Made by a program: the position numbers and the translations under genes
Source of the DNA: Myxococcales bacterium
Lineage (GTDB): Bacteria > Myxococcota_A > SURF-8
Assembly (NCBI GenBank): GCA_003598065.1
Contig: QZKR01000010.1
Span: 26,747 to 90,746 of the forward strand
Direction: 5' to 3'
Length of the DNA: 64,000 nt
Shown: positions 53,193-62,038 of the stretch, piece by piece
Layout of the letters: every line of letters begins with the position of its first letter
How positions within the stretch are numbered: position 1 is the stretch's first letter
The notes under the pieces: model-generated
Told to the model about the DNA's origin: nothing
The model's input: the letters and a program-made list of their open reading frames with translations, nothing else
The model's database searches: none

Positions 53193-55919
53193 ATGCTGCA
53201 TGCAGTGCTGCAACAAGTCGATAAACCGGGGCGCTACCTCGGTTGCGAAGTCAACGCCGTCATCAAACGGAAAGAAGACGTCCGCCTCCGCGTTTGCCTG
53301 GCCTTCCCCGACGTCTACGAGGTCGGCTTCAGCCATCTCGGGTTGAAAGTCCTCTATCAGATTCTCAACGATCGTCCGGAGTTCTGGGCCGAACGGGTCT
53401 ATGCGCCGTGGCTGGACATGGCCGGGGCCTTGCGCGCCCATGGCCTGCCGCTCTTCGCCCTGGAATCCAAGGACCCCTTGACGTCCTTCGACTGGATCGG
53501 CTTTTCGCTGCAATACGAGCTGTGCGCCGCGCAGGTGCTGGCCATGCTCGATCTGGCCGGCATCCCGCTTCGCGCCCAGGATCGGACGGACGCGCATCCG
53601 CTCGTCATCGGCGGCGGCCCCAACGCCGCCAATCCCGAACCTCTGGCCGATTTCTTCGACGCGTTCTTTCTCGGCGAGGCCGAGGAGGCGGTGTTGGAGG
53701 TCTGCGACGCGGTCGCCGCCGCGAAGGCGCGCGGCCTTGGCCGGCGCGAAACGCTTCTGGAACTGGCGAAAATCGAGGGCGTGTACGTCCCGGCGTTTTT
53801 CGCCGTGGAAACGGACGCCGAGGGCCGGCTGCTCGCCGTCCGGCCGACGGTGGAAGGCCTGCCGCTTCCGCGACGGCGGATCGTTGCCGACCTCGATGGC
53901 GTCTCCGCCGTCAGCAAGCCGCTTGTCCCGGTGATCGAGCCGGTGCACGATCGCGTCGCCGTGGAGATCCAGCGCGGCTGCACGCGCGGCTGCCGCTTCT
54001 GCCAGGCGGGCATGCTCTATCGCCCCGCGCGCCAGCGCTCGCCCCAGGCGATTCTGCAGTCGGCGCGCGACGGCCTTGCCGCCACGGGCCACGATACGCT
54101 CGGGCTCCTGTCGCTCTCGGCTTCCGACTACCACTGCCTGGAACCCCTGGCGGCGGCGCTCTACGCCGAGCACGGCGTCGGCGAAGTATCCCTGCAACTG
54201 CCTTCGCTGCGCGTCGAAACCTTGAATTCGGAGTTGGCGGAGCGCCTGAACCAGGGCCATAAAACCGCCTTCACGCTCGCGCCGGAGACGGCCTCCGACA
54301 GGCTGCGGCGCGTCATCAACAAGGGCAACAGCGAGGAGGACCTGCTGGCGGCGGCGCGCACGGTCTTTGCCGCCGGCTGGAAGCACCTCAAGCTCTATTT
54401 CATGATCGGCCTGCCCACCGAAACGGACGACGACGTGCTGGCGATCATCGAGCTGGCCCGCCGCGTGCGCGACATCGGCCGCGACGTGCGGCGCGGCGCG
54501 GAAGTGACGATCGCCGTCGGCACGTTCGTGCCTAAGCCGCATACGCCGTTCCAGTGGCATCGCATGGCCTCGGCCGACGACATCGAGCGCAGGCTGAAAT
54601 TGCTGAAGGAAGGCATGATTCGCTACAAGCTCTCCTTCAAGTGGCATGAAGCGAAAAGCTCGTTGCTGGAGGGGGCGCTGGCGCGAGGCGATCGGCGGCT
54701 CGGCCGCGTCATCGAGATCGCCTATCGCCTGGGCGCGCGTTTCGACGCCTGGACGGAGCAGTTGAACCTCGACCGCTGGCGGCAGGCGTTCGCCGAGTGC
54801 GGCCTCGATTTTGAAAGCTACCTCGGCCGCGAGTTCGGCCAAGACGACGTCCTGCCCTGGTCGCATCTCGATTACCGCGTCGAGCCGGCTTTTCTCTGGC
54901 AGGAATACGAAAACGCCCTGGCGGAGGTCGCCCGGACCGACTGCGCCTACTCCCGCTGCCACGATTGCGGCGTCTGCGATCATCAGACGATACGCCGGGA
55001 GCTATTTGCGCCGCCGGGAGAGAAAACCGCGCCGCATGTGGCGACAGGCGAGACGCCGCCGGTTCTGTCCGCCCGTCCGCCCATGCCGACGGGGGCGCGC
55101 GTCGTCCGCTTCCAGTACGCAAAGCAGGATTACGCCGTTTTTCTCGGCCACCTGGACGTCATGAGTCAGGTGGCCCGCGCCTTTCGTCGGGCGGGAATTC
55201 GGCTGAAAATGTCGGAGGGCTTCCGACCCAAGCCGCGAATCGCCTTCAGTCAGGCGTTGCCTCTGGGTGCGGCTTCGACGATCGAGTTTTTCGACGCCGA
55301 GCTTTTCGACCCCGCGCCCGTGCCGGCGCTTGTGGCGCGGCTCAACCGCGCCTTGCCGCACGGGCTGACGGTTCTCGACGGGCGGCAGATCGCCGCCGCG
55401 ACGCCGTCCTTGTCGGAGAGCATCGTCGCCAACGTCTGGCGCATCTCGCTTGGCGGAACGCGTACGCCCGAACAGGCGACGGCCGCCGTCGCCGCTTTCG
55501 GCGAAGCCGCGTCCGTGGAAGTGACGCGGCCGATGAAGAACGGCGAGAAACGGCTCGATTTGAAGCTTTGGATCGAAGCGCTCGACGATCTTGGAGAAGG
55601 CGCGGTGCAATGCGCGGTGCGCGCCTCGGCGGAAGGCTCGCTGAAACCCGCCGAGATTCTCTCCGGCGTCTTCGGTCTCGACGACGCGGAACGGCGCAAG
55701 GTCCGCATCGAAAAGGTCGCGGTCCGTTTCGCGCCCCCCAAAACCATCCACAATGGAATATCGGGAAAAATGCAGAATCCCACGAAATACACGGATAAAT
55801 TGAAGGAGAAGGCGCATGGGGCAAAAACTGATCATCAACGCCACCCCCCACGAGACACGGGTGGCGTTGGTGGAAAACGGGGCGACCGTCGAGCTGTATA
55901 TCGAAAGGAAACGGGATAG
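53193..55919 (+). CDS. B12-binding-like radical SAM protein fused to DUF2344 (TIGR03960/TIGR03936)
   Basis: 908 residues. The N-terminal region (about 15-215) is the cobalamin-binding-like part of TIGR03960. The radical SAM core follows with C263, C267 and C270 in GCTRGCRFCQAG. From about 640 comes DUF2344 (TIGR03936; RFQYAKQDYAVFLGHLDVM). This fusion usually precedes the RNase G/E gene, as here; its role is unknown. Stop at 55919 lies 104 bases inside the rng gene. The start is uncertain: ATG 53193 gives the family-like N-terminus; ATG 53157 would add 12 residues. Confidence 0.9.
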   Translation: MLHAVLQQVDKPGRYLGCEVNAVIKRKEDVRLRVCLAFPDVYEVGFSHLGLKVLYQILNDRPEFWAERVYAPWLDMAGALRAHGLPLFALESKDPLTSFDWIGFSLQYELCAAQVLAMLDLAGIPLRAQDRTDAHPLVIGGGPNAANPEPLADFFDAFFLGEAEEAVLEVCDAVAAAKARGLGRRETLLELAKIEGVYVPAFFAVETDAEGRLLAVRPTVEGLPLPRRRIVADLDGVSAVSKPLVPVIEPVHDRVAVEIQRGCTRGCRFCQAGMLYRPARQRSPQAILQSARDGLAATGHDTLGLLSLSASDYHCLEPLAAALYAEHGVGEVSLQLPSLRVETLNSELAERLNQGHKTAFTLAPETASDRLRRVINKGNSEEDLLAAARTVFAAGWKHLKLYFMIGLPTETDDDVLAIIELARRVRDIGRDVRRGAEVTIAVGTFVPKPHTPFQWHRMASADDIERRLKLLKEGMIRYKLSFKWHEAKSSLLEGALARGDRRLGRVIEIAYRLGARFDAWTEQLNLDRWRQAFAECGLDFESYLGREFGQDDVLPWSHLDYRVEPAFLWQEYENALAEVARTDCAYSRCHDCGVCDHQTIRRELFAPPGEKTAPHVATGETPPVLSARPPMPTGARVVRFQYAKQDYAVFLGHLDVMSQVARAFRRAGIRLKMSEGFRPKPRIAFSQALPLGAASTIEFFDAELFDPAPVPALVARLNRALPHGLTVLDGRQIAAATPSLSESIVANVWRISLGGTRTPEQATAAVAAFGEAASVEVTRPMKNGEKRLDLKLWIEALDDLGEGAVQCAVRASAEGSLKPAEILSGVFGLDDAERRKVRIEKVAVRFAPPKTIHNGISGKMQNPTKYTDKLKEKAHGAKTDHQRHPPRDTGGVGGKRGDRRAVYRKETG

Positions 55920-57570
55920 AGGCTACGTCGGCGACATCTTTTTAGGCAAGGTGATCCGCGTCCTGCCGGGCATGCAAGCGGCGTTCGTCGATGTGGGCCT
56001 GGAGAAGGCCGCCTTTCTCTACGTTTCCGACATCTTCATTCCCGGCCAGGACGTCACCAGCCTGGTGGACAAGGAAAGCAAGGATACCGAGGAGGAGCAC
56101 AGCGAGCACGGCGAGGATTTCAGCGAGGAGGGCGAACCCGAACCGGCCGCCCCGCCGGCGCGCGGCCAGGTGGGGCAGATCGAAGAACTTCTCAAGGAGG
56201 GTCAGGAACTTCTCGTTCAGGTGGCCAAGGATCCGATCGGGACCAAGGGCTGCCGCATCACCACGCACGTTTCGCTGCCCGGCCGCTATCTCGTCTATAT
56301 GCCGTACATCGATCACGTCGGCATCTCCCGCCGCATCGTCGATGAAAAGGAACGGGCCCGGCTGCGCGAACTGGTGGAGAAGATCCGCCGGCCCGGCTCG
56401 GGCTTCATCGTCCGCACCGTCGCCGAGGGCGTCAACGAGAAGAAGCTCAAGGCCGACATGACCCTGCTGATGAACCTCTGGAAGCGCATTCAATATCGCC
56501 GCAGCAAAGAACGCGCCCCGATCGTCCTCCATTACGACATGGACCTCGTGCGCCGCGCCGCGCGCGATCTGATCACCAGCGACGTCGAGTCCCTGGCGAT
56601 CGACGACCGCAAGCAGTTCGAGGAAATCCGCCGCTTCATCAAAACCAACCTGCCCAACTTCAAGAGCAACGTCGAACTCTACGAGGGTCCGGAGCCGATC
56701 TTCGACCACTTCGGCATCGAGATGGACATCAACCGCGCCCTGGGCCGCAAGGTGTGGCTGAAATCGGGCGGCTACATCATCATCGATCAGGCGGAGGCTC
56801 TCACCGCGATCGACGTCAATACCGGCCGTTACGTGGGCAAGCGCAATCTTGAGGAGACGATCCTCAAGACCAACCTCGAAGCGGTGCGCGAAATCGCCTA
56901 TCAGCTTCGGTTGCGCAACATCGGCGGCATCATCATCATCGATTTCATCGACATGGAACGCGAGGTGCATCGGGAGAAGGTGTACAACGCCCTGGAAGAG
57001 GCATTGCGCGACGACCGGGCCAAGACCAACATCCTGAAGATTTCCGAATTCGGCCTCGTCGAGATGACCCGCAAACGCATCCGCGAAAGCCTCGGCCGGA
57101 CGCTCTGCGAACCCTGCTTCTACTGCGACGGCAAGGGCTATCTGAAATCGAAAACCACCATTTGTTACGAGATTTTCCGCGAGGTGAAGCGCGAGATCCA
57201 GAACATCCGCGGGCCGGTGGTGACGGTGAACTGCCATCCCGAGATTTACGATATGCTGGTCGATGAAGAAGCGGCCCTGATCGCCATGATCGAGCGGCAG
57301 TACAAGAAAAAAATCCAGCTGCGCGCCATCAGCTATTTCCACATGGAACAATATGAGGTGATCGAACGCAGCGGGACGCAACCGGCCGCGCCGGGCCCGG
57401 CCAAGCCGCCCGGTCCGCCGGGACGCAAGCCGCATCCGCCGGAAAAGCCCGGCGACCGTTTCAGCGAGCGCTACGCCCAGCGCCCGCCGGAGCGGGGGAC
57501 GGACCGGAGCGGCGAAAAGCCGGTTGACAAAGGCGAAGACAAGCCGGAAAATCGTCCCGCCAACGAATAA
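55816..57570 (+). CDS. rng: Ribonuclease G/E family endoribonuclease
   Basis: 584 residues. An N-terminal S1 domain (VGDIFLGKVIRVLPGMQAAFVDVG) is interrupted by an acidic, Pro-rich insertion at about 77-117. The catalytic DNase I-like domain has its Mg-binding Asp residues in TAIDVNTGRYVG and IIIIDFIDM. A Zn-link motif CEPCFYC is at about 433-439. The 60-residue tail is Pro/Lys-rich and disordered. The enzyme processes 5S or 16S rRNA and degrades mRNA. GAAGGAG precedes the ATG, which lies within the radical SAM gene. Confidence 0.94.
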   Translation: MGQKLIINATPHETRVALVENGATVELYIERKRDRGYVGDIFLGKVIRVLPGMQAAFVDVGLEKAAFLYVSDIFIPGQDVTSLVDKESKDTEEEHSEHGEDFSEEGEPEPAAPPARGQVGQIEELLKEGQELLVQVAKDPIGTKGCRITTHVSLPGRYLVYMPYIDHVGISRRIVDEKERARLRELVEKIRRPGSGFIVRTVAEGVNEKKLKADMTLLMNLWKRIQYRRSKERAPIVLHYDMDLVRRAARDLITSDVESLAIDDRKQFEEIRRFIKTNLPNFKSNVELYEGPEPIFDHFGIEMDINRALGRKVWLKSGGYIIIDQAEALTAIDVNTGRYVGKRNLEETILKTNLEAVREIAYQLRLRNIGGIIIIDFIDMEREVHREKVYNALEEALRDDRAKTNILKISEFGLVEMTRKRIRESLGRTLCEPCFYCDGKGYLKSKTTICYEIFREVKREIQNIRGPVVTVNCHPEIYDMLVDEEAALIAMIERQYKKKIQLRAISYFHMEQYEVIERSGTQPAAPGPAKPPGPPGRKPHPPEKPGDRFSERYAQRPPERGTDRSGEKPVDKGEDKPENRPANE

Positions 57571-57652
57571 TTTTCGCCGTTCGGCCGCCTCGGGGCGATC
57601 GGAGGGCCAGTCGAACGGCGGCTTTACCCCTTGGAAAGCGGTCTTTTTTGGC

Positions 57653-57681
57653 TTGCGGCGGGATGGCAGTTTGGCTATACT
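57653..57681 (+). promoter_or_regulatory. Sigma-70-like promoter
   Basis: TTGCGG and TATACT separated by 17 bases, about 168 bases upstream of the lipoprotein gene at 57849. Confidence 0.55.
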
Positions 57682-57848
57682 CGCCTCCGCTTGGAGGGGG
57701 CGGCGGAATCGCGGTTAATGACGCGGCGGGGTACGCACCGTTTGAGGCGAAGGCCGGACGGAAGGCGTTTACATGGTCGCGTACGGATGTTTGGCATTGC
57801 GGCGTGTGATAACCGTTTGATCGACTCGGAGCAAAGGAGGATCTGGCG

Positions 57849-58580
57849 ATGAAGAAAATGATTTTGTTGGCGGCGGCGGTGGCCTTGATGGGCCTCGGCT
57901 TCGCAGGCTGCGGCGAAAACCCCTGCGAGCCTGTCTACAAAGATTACCATGTGTGGAAAGTTCCGCCCAAGGACATGGACGGCGCGAAGCAGGTGCTCGG
58001 CAAGTTCGTGACGGAGGACTGCTCGGGCGTGCATGTGGAGTGGGTGTGGAAGACGCCGCAGGATGAGGGCCTCGCCTGCCGTCAGTACACCGGCACCAAG
58101 CAGCTCAACACGATCCTCGGCAAGGCGGTCGGCGACACGGTGGAAAGCGCCATCAAGGACATCGCCGGCGTCGATACCAACGAGGACCAGGACAATTACT
58201 CCCGCATGGCGGCGGAAGTGGTCGAGGAGTGCGGCGTTCAGCGTTCGGCCCTGGCGCTCAAAACCGACCCCGAAGTCTGCGAAGAGGGTTCCGACCGCGC
58301 CGACGATTTCGAGCCGTGGTGGTTCGTGCGCCGCGTCTATCGGATGAGTTGGAGAAACTCGATCAAGGAGATGAAGGCCGAGGACATGGCCAAAATCGCC
58401 GCCAAGGCGGGCGAGATCGAGGCGCTTCTTCCCGGCCTGAAGCTCGACGTGAGCGAAGAAGCCCAGGCGAAGGGCATCATGGTCATGGATTGGCAGGACG
58501 TGTGGGCGGCCTATCGGCATGAAGAGATCGCCGAGGGCCGTTGCTTCCATTACGCGCCGTTCTCCAAGAAGGCCGAATAA
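57849..58580 (+). CDS. Lipoprotein of unknown family
   Basis: 243 residues. Lipobox LGFAGC (Cys near residue 21). The mature protein is acidic and helical with about six further Cys (NPCEPVY, TEDCSGVH, GLACRQY, EECGVQ, PEVCEEG, GRCFHY), probably forming disulfides, and several Trp. No family recognised. AAAGGAGG precedes the ATG. It is followed by a very strong terminator, so it is probably a single-gene transcript. Confidence 0.75.
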   Translation: MKKMILLAAAVALMGLGFAGCGENPCEPVYKDYHVWKVPPKDMDGAKQVLGKFVTEDCSGVHVEWVWKTPQDEGLACRQYTGTKQLNTILGKAVGDTVESAIKDIAGVDTNEDQDNYSRMAAEVVEECGVQRSALALKTDPEVCEEGSDRADDFEPWWFVRRVYRMSWRNSIKEMKAEDMAKIAAKAGEIEALLPGLKLDVSEEAQAKGIMVMDWQDVWAAYRHEEIAEGRCFHYAPFSKKAE

Positions 58581-58608
58581 GAACGAATCGGCTGATCGTG
58601 CAAACGAG

Positions 58609-58637
58609 AAAGGCCGCCCGAATGGGCGGCCTTTTTG
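58609..58637 (+). terminator. Strong intrinsic terminator
   Basis: AGGCCGCCC (58611-58619), loop GAAT, GGGCGGCCT (58624-58632), then TTTTT. A perfect 9-bp GC-rich stem. On the opposite strand the T tract is shorter, so it acts mainly on the lipoprotein transcript. Confidence 0.92.
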
Positions 58638-58668
58638 TTGCTGCGGATCGTGCGGGATAGCGTCGCCA

Positions 58669-59136
58669 TCACCCGCCGAGCTTGCGGCGCAGGAAAGCCA
58701 TCTTTTCCGCCCGGCCCTCCTTGAGGTACTTGAGCACCGTCTCCTCCATTTTCCTGCCGACCAGCGGAATGGGGATGTCCACGTTGATCTCGTCGGTGAA
58801 CAGGCACTTGCCCTCGCCCTGCGGAGCGATCTTCGTATTGCCCCACACCTTCGATTTGGCCGCCAAGCCTTCGGCGGTCCGCGTCCATGTGGACATGGAG
58901 TTGACCAGATCCCAGTTGAAGGTCATATGCGCCTTCACCGTGCCCACCGGCAGGGGTTCTTCGAGATCGATGAGCATCACGGCTTTTTTGTCGTTGCGAT
59001 CCTTCAGCGTGACCTTGGGGTTGAGGCCCCGCTGGACGACCGTCCATTCCTCGATGAATTTCGGATCGAGCATTTTTTCCAATACCGTCGCTGCGGAAAA
59101 GGGCAGCTCATCCTTGAATTCCAGCTTCAGCGCCAT
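58669..59136 (-). CDS. DUF2505 (SRPBCC-fold) protein
   Basis: 155 residues, cytoplasmic. The pattern (ELPFSAATVLEKMLDPKFIEEW, FTDEINVDIPIPLVGRKMEETV) matches DUF2505, a START/SRPBCC-type lipid- or small-ligand-binding fold of unknown role. AGGAGG lies six bases before the ATG. Separated from secA (upstream on this strand) by about 85 bases. Confidence 0.8.
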   Translation of the reverse strand: MALKLEFKDELPFSAATVLEKMLDPKFIEEWTVVQRGLNPKVTLKDRNDKKAVMLIDLEEPLPVGTVKAHMTFNWDLVNSMSTWTRTAEGLAAKSKVWGNTKIAPQGEGKCLFTDEINVDIPIPLVGRKMEETVLKYLKEGRAEKMAFLRRKLGG

Positions 59137-59221
59137 GACGTGCCTCCTGTTCGTCGTACGGATGATGAGCGGAATTATATCAGGGTAGATGCCGCGCGCA
59201 ACGGGATTCGGCTTATCGGCC

Positions 59222-61828
59222 TCAGCCGCGCCGTTGCTTGCGCCGCGCGCCTTTCAAGGTCGGCAGGCGATCCACCGCGCGCTCGCGGCGCGGCCGCACG
59301 GGCCGGCCCGAGGAGCCGTCGCGCGTCGGAGCGAGCGACGCTTCGCGCCGGCGGGCCTGCGCCTCCCGGATTTGCGCCGGATCGACGGCCAGCCAGGCGC
59401 GCGCCGCATGCAGCCGCACGTCGCGCATGAACTGGCCGAAGAGCTGCCCCGCTTCCTTGCGGAACTCGATGAACGGATCGAGGCTGGCGTAGCCGCGCAG
59501 GCCGATGCCGGTCTCGACGCGCTCCAGGTCGGTCAAAAACTGCGTCCACAAGTGGTCGATGGTGTCCAGCAGGGTGCGCCGCTCCCAGCCGGCGATCGGC
59601 TCGTCCATGCCAAGGCCGAAGCGGGCCCGGTAGCGCTCGACCAGCAACGTGTGGGCGCGGTCCGCGTCGAAGATGGTCGTTCCTTCGTCGAGGGCCCGGC
59701 CGAACAATTGCGCCAGCGCCAGACGCCAGAGCGCGTCCTGGGTGGGCGGCGGGCCGGCGTCCGCCTCGTCGCGCGGCGCGCGGCGAAGCTCGTCGTACAC
59801 GGCGTCGAGCGCGTCGGCGGCCAACTCCTCGGCCTCGCCGCGCCAGGCGTCGAGATCGCCTTGCTCCAAGAGCGAACGCCGCCAGTTCCAGATGGAGGTT
59901 CGGCGCTCGGCGACCACGGTGTCGAACTTGAAGACGTCCACCCGAATGGCGTAATTCTCGATTTCCACTTTCTTGCGCAGTTCTTTGAGAGCCGACCCGA
60001 CGCGCGGGTTCTCAACCGGCTCGTCGTCGGGGTGGTTTTCCAACAAACGCCGCAGTTCTGGAAGCGTCCGCTCGCGGCCGAACTTCTGATACACGGGGTC
60101 GTCGAGCGAGACGAAGTAGATCGAACTGCCCGGATCGCCCTGGCGGCCGGAGCGGCCGCGCAACTGGTTGTCGATGCGCACCGATTCGTGTTCGCCCGTG
60201 CCGATGACATAGAGCCCGCCGGCCTCGGCGATGGCGTCGTGTTCCTCGGCGCATTGGCGCTTGGCGCGGGCGAGCGCCTCGGCGTGCGCCGGCGAGCTAG
60301 GCGCGGTCTCGCGCGCCGCCAGCGCCTCCGGATTGCCGCCGAGCATGATGTCCGTGCCGCGTCCGGCCATGTTGGTGCTGATTGTCACCGCGCCCCGCGC
60401 GCCGGCCAGCACGACGATCTCCGCCTCGCGGGCGTGCTGTTTGGCGTTGAGTACGTGGTGCGGCACGCCGCGCCGGGACAGGAGCGCCGAGAGCCGCTCC
60501 GACTCCGCCACGGAGACGGAGCCGACGAGCACCGGCCGGCCGGCCTCGTGCGCCTCGACGACTTCCTCGACGACGGCGTTGTGCTTGGCCTCCAGCGTTT
60601 TGAAAACGATCCGCTCGTAATCCTTGCGGACCATCGGCCGGTGCGTCGGTAGGCGGACCACTTTCCGGCCGTAGATTTTGGCGAATTCCTCGCGCTCCGA
60701 CCAGGCTGTGCCGGTCATCCCCGCGAGGGTGCGATAGCCGAGGAAGTAATGCTGGTAGCTCGTCTTGGCGAGCGTCACATCCTCCGTCTGGATCGGCACG
60801 CCTTCCTTGGCTTCCAGGGCCTGATGGAGGCCGTCGGAAAACCGCTTGTCCTCGGAGACGCGCCCGGTGTGCTCATCGACGATGAACACCCGTCCGTCCT
60901 CGACGATGTATTCCACGTCGCGTCCGAATACGGCGTGCGCCTGCAGCGACTGGTGGACGGCGTGCATCCACGGCAGGTTGTCGGGGTGCGACAGCGAGCC
61001 GACGCCGAGCGAACGCTCGACCCGCGTCAGCCCTTCGTCGGTGAGCGCGGCGGTTCGCGTCTTGCGGTCGGCCTGATAATCCGGGCCTTCCTTCAAGGTG
61101 CGGGTGATGCGATCGACCGTCTTGAAGATGCCCTTGTCTTCCTCGCCCTTGCCGGAAATGATCAGCGGCGTCTGCGCCTCGTCGATCAAGAGCAGGTCCA
61201 CTTCATCGACGATGGCGTAATGCTGGCCGCGATGGACGACGTCGTCGAGCGAGTAGGCGAGGTTGTCGCGCAACAGATCGAAGACAAGCTCGGAGTTCGT
61301 GCCGTAGGTGACGTCGCAGGCGTAGGCCGCCTTGCGGGCGCGCCCTTCCTCGTAAGGCGAGTCGCCCATCCGCTCCTGGATGCAGCCGACGGAGAGGCCG
61401 AGGAACGCGTACACCGCTCCCATCCAGTCGGCGTCGCGGCGGGCGAGATAGTCGTTGACGGTGACGACGTGCACGCCCTGACCAGCAAGGGCGTGCAGGC
61501 AGGCGGGAAGCGTGGCGACCAGCGTCTTGCCCTCGCCGGTTTTCATCTCCACGATCCGTCCCTTGGCGAGTTGCACGCCGCCCAGGATCTGAACGTCGAA
61601 AGGCTCCAGTCCGATCGTCCGCCGCGCCGCTTCGCGCACGGCGGCGAAAGCCTCCGGCATGAGCGAGAAGAGGCGTTCGCCTTTTTCCAAACGCGCCTTG
61701 AACTCGCCGGTTTTGGCCCGCAGCGCGGCGTCGGACAAGGCGCGCGTTTCCTCCCGGCGCGCGTTGACGCGCCCGAGCACGGCTTTCGCCGACGGTTCCG
61801 TGAGCCAGTCGATCACCTCGCGCCACAT
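59222..61828 (-). CDS. secA: SecA preprotein translocase ATPase lacking the SEC-C tail
   Basis: 868 residues from ATG 61828. DEAD-motor motifs are present: Walker A MKTGEGKT (95-102), VNDYLARRDADWMG, DEVDLLLIDEAQTPLI, AGMTGTA, STNMAGRGTDIMLGGNPEAL and RIDNQLRGRSGRQGDPGSS. Helical wing and scaffold regions follow. The C-terminus is a short Arg/Lys-rich end (ARRKQRRG) without the Cys-rich SEC-C zinc motif for SecB binding. Several usually invariant spots differ, for example SELVFDLLRDNL for NEFGFDYLRDNM. It may be the housekeeping SecA or an accessory one. Confidence 0.9.
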   Translation of the reverse strand: MWREVIDWLTEPSAKAVLGRVNARREETRALSDAALRAKTGEFKARLEKGERLFSLMPEAFAAVREAARRTIGLEPFDVQILGGVQLAKGRIVEMKTGEGKTLVATLPACLHALAGQGVHVVTVNDYLARRDADWMGAVYAFLGLSVGCIQERMGDSPYEEGRARKAAYACDVTYGTNSELVFDLLRDNLAYSLDDVVHRGQHYAIVDEVDLLLIDEAQTPLIISGKGEEDKGIFKTVDRITRTLKEGPDYQADRKTRTAALTDEGLTRVERSLGVGSLSHPDNLPWMHAVHQSLQAHAVFGRDVEYIVEDGRVFIVDEHTGRVSEDKRFSDGLHQALEAKEGVPIQTEDVTLAKTSYQHYFLGYRTLAGMTGTAWSEREEFAKIYGRKVVRLPTHRPMVRKDYERIVFKTLEAKHNAVVEEVVEAHEAGRPVLVGSVSVAESERLSALLSRRGVPHHVLNAKQHAREAEIVVLAGARGAVTISTNMAGRGTDIMLGGNPEALAARETAPSSPAHAEALARAKRQCAEEHDAIAEAGGLYVIGTGEHESVRIDNQLRGRSGRQGDPGSSIYFVSLDDPVYQKFGRERTLPELRRLLENHPDDEPVENPRVGSALKELRKKVEIENYAIRVDVFKFDTVVAERRTSIWNWRRSLLEQGDLDAWRGEAEELAADALDAVYDELRRAPRDEADAGPPPTQDALWRLALAQLFGRALDEGTTIFDADRAHTLLVERYRARFGLGMDEPIAGWERRTLLDTIDHLWTQFLTDLERVETGIGLRGYASLDPFIEFRKEAGQLFGQFMRDVRLHAARAWLAVDPAQIREAQARRREASLAPTRDGSSGRPVRPRRERAVDRLPTLKGARRKQRRG

Positions 61829-61952
61829 GTCGCTTTGCCCTTTCCTCGAAGTCGCGCCGGCGCCTTCCCCCGCCGGCGTCGCTACGATAACATAAGACAA
61901 ACGAGAGCCGCCGCTTATTCGAGTTAAAGCGCGGTTGCCCGTCGAAACGGAC

Positions 61953-61982
61953 TTGACTTGTGTTTCGGAGCGACGCTAAGGT
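61953..61982 (+). promoter_or_regulatory. Possible sigma-70 promoter of the GH5-like lipoprotein gene
   Basis: TTGACT and TAAGGT separated by 18 bases, about 57 bases upstream of the ATG at 62039, in the divergent secA / lipoprotein gap. Confidence 0.4.
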
Positions 61983-62038
61983 GCGCCGAGTTGGTTTGAC
62001 GCGAATGGCAACTTCGGAATGAGCAAACGGGAGCGCAT

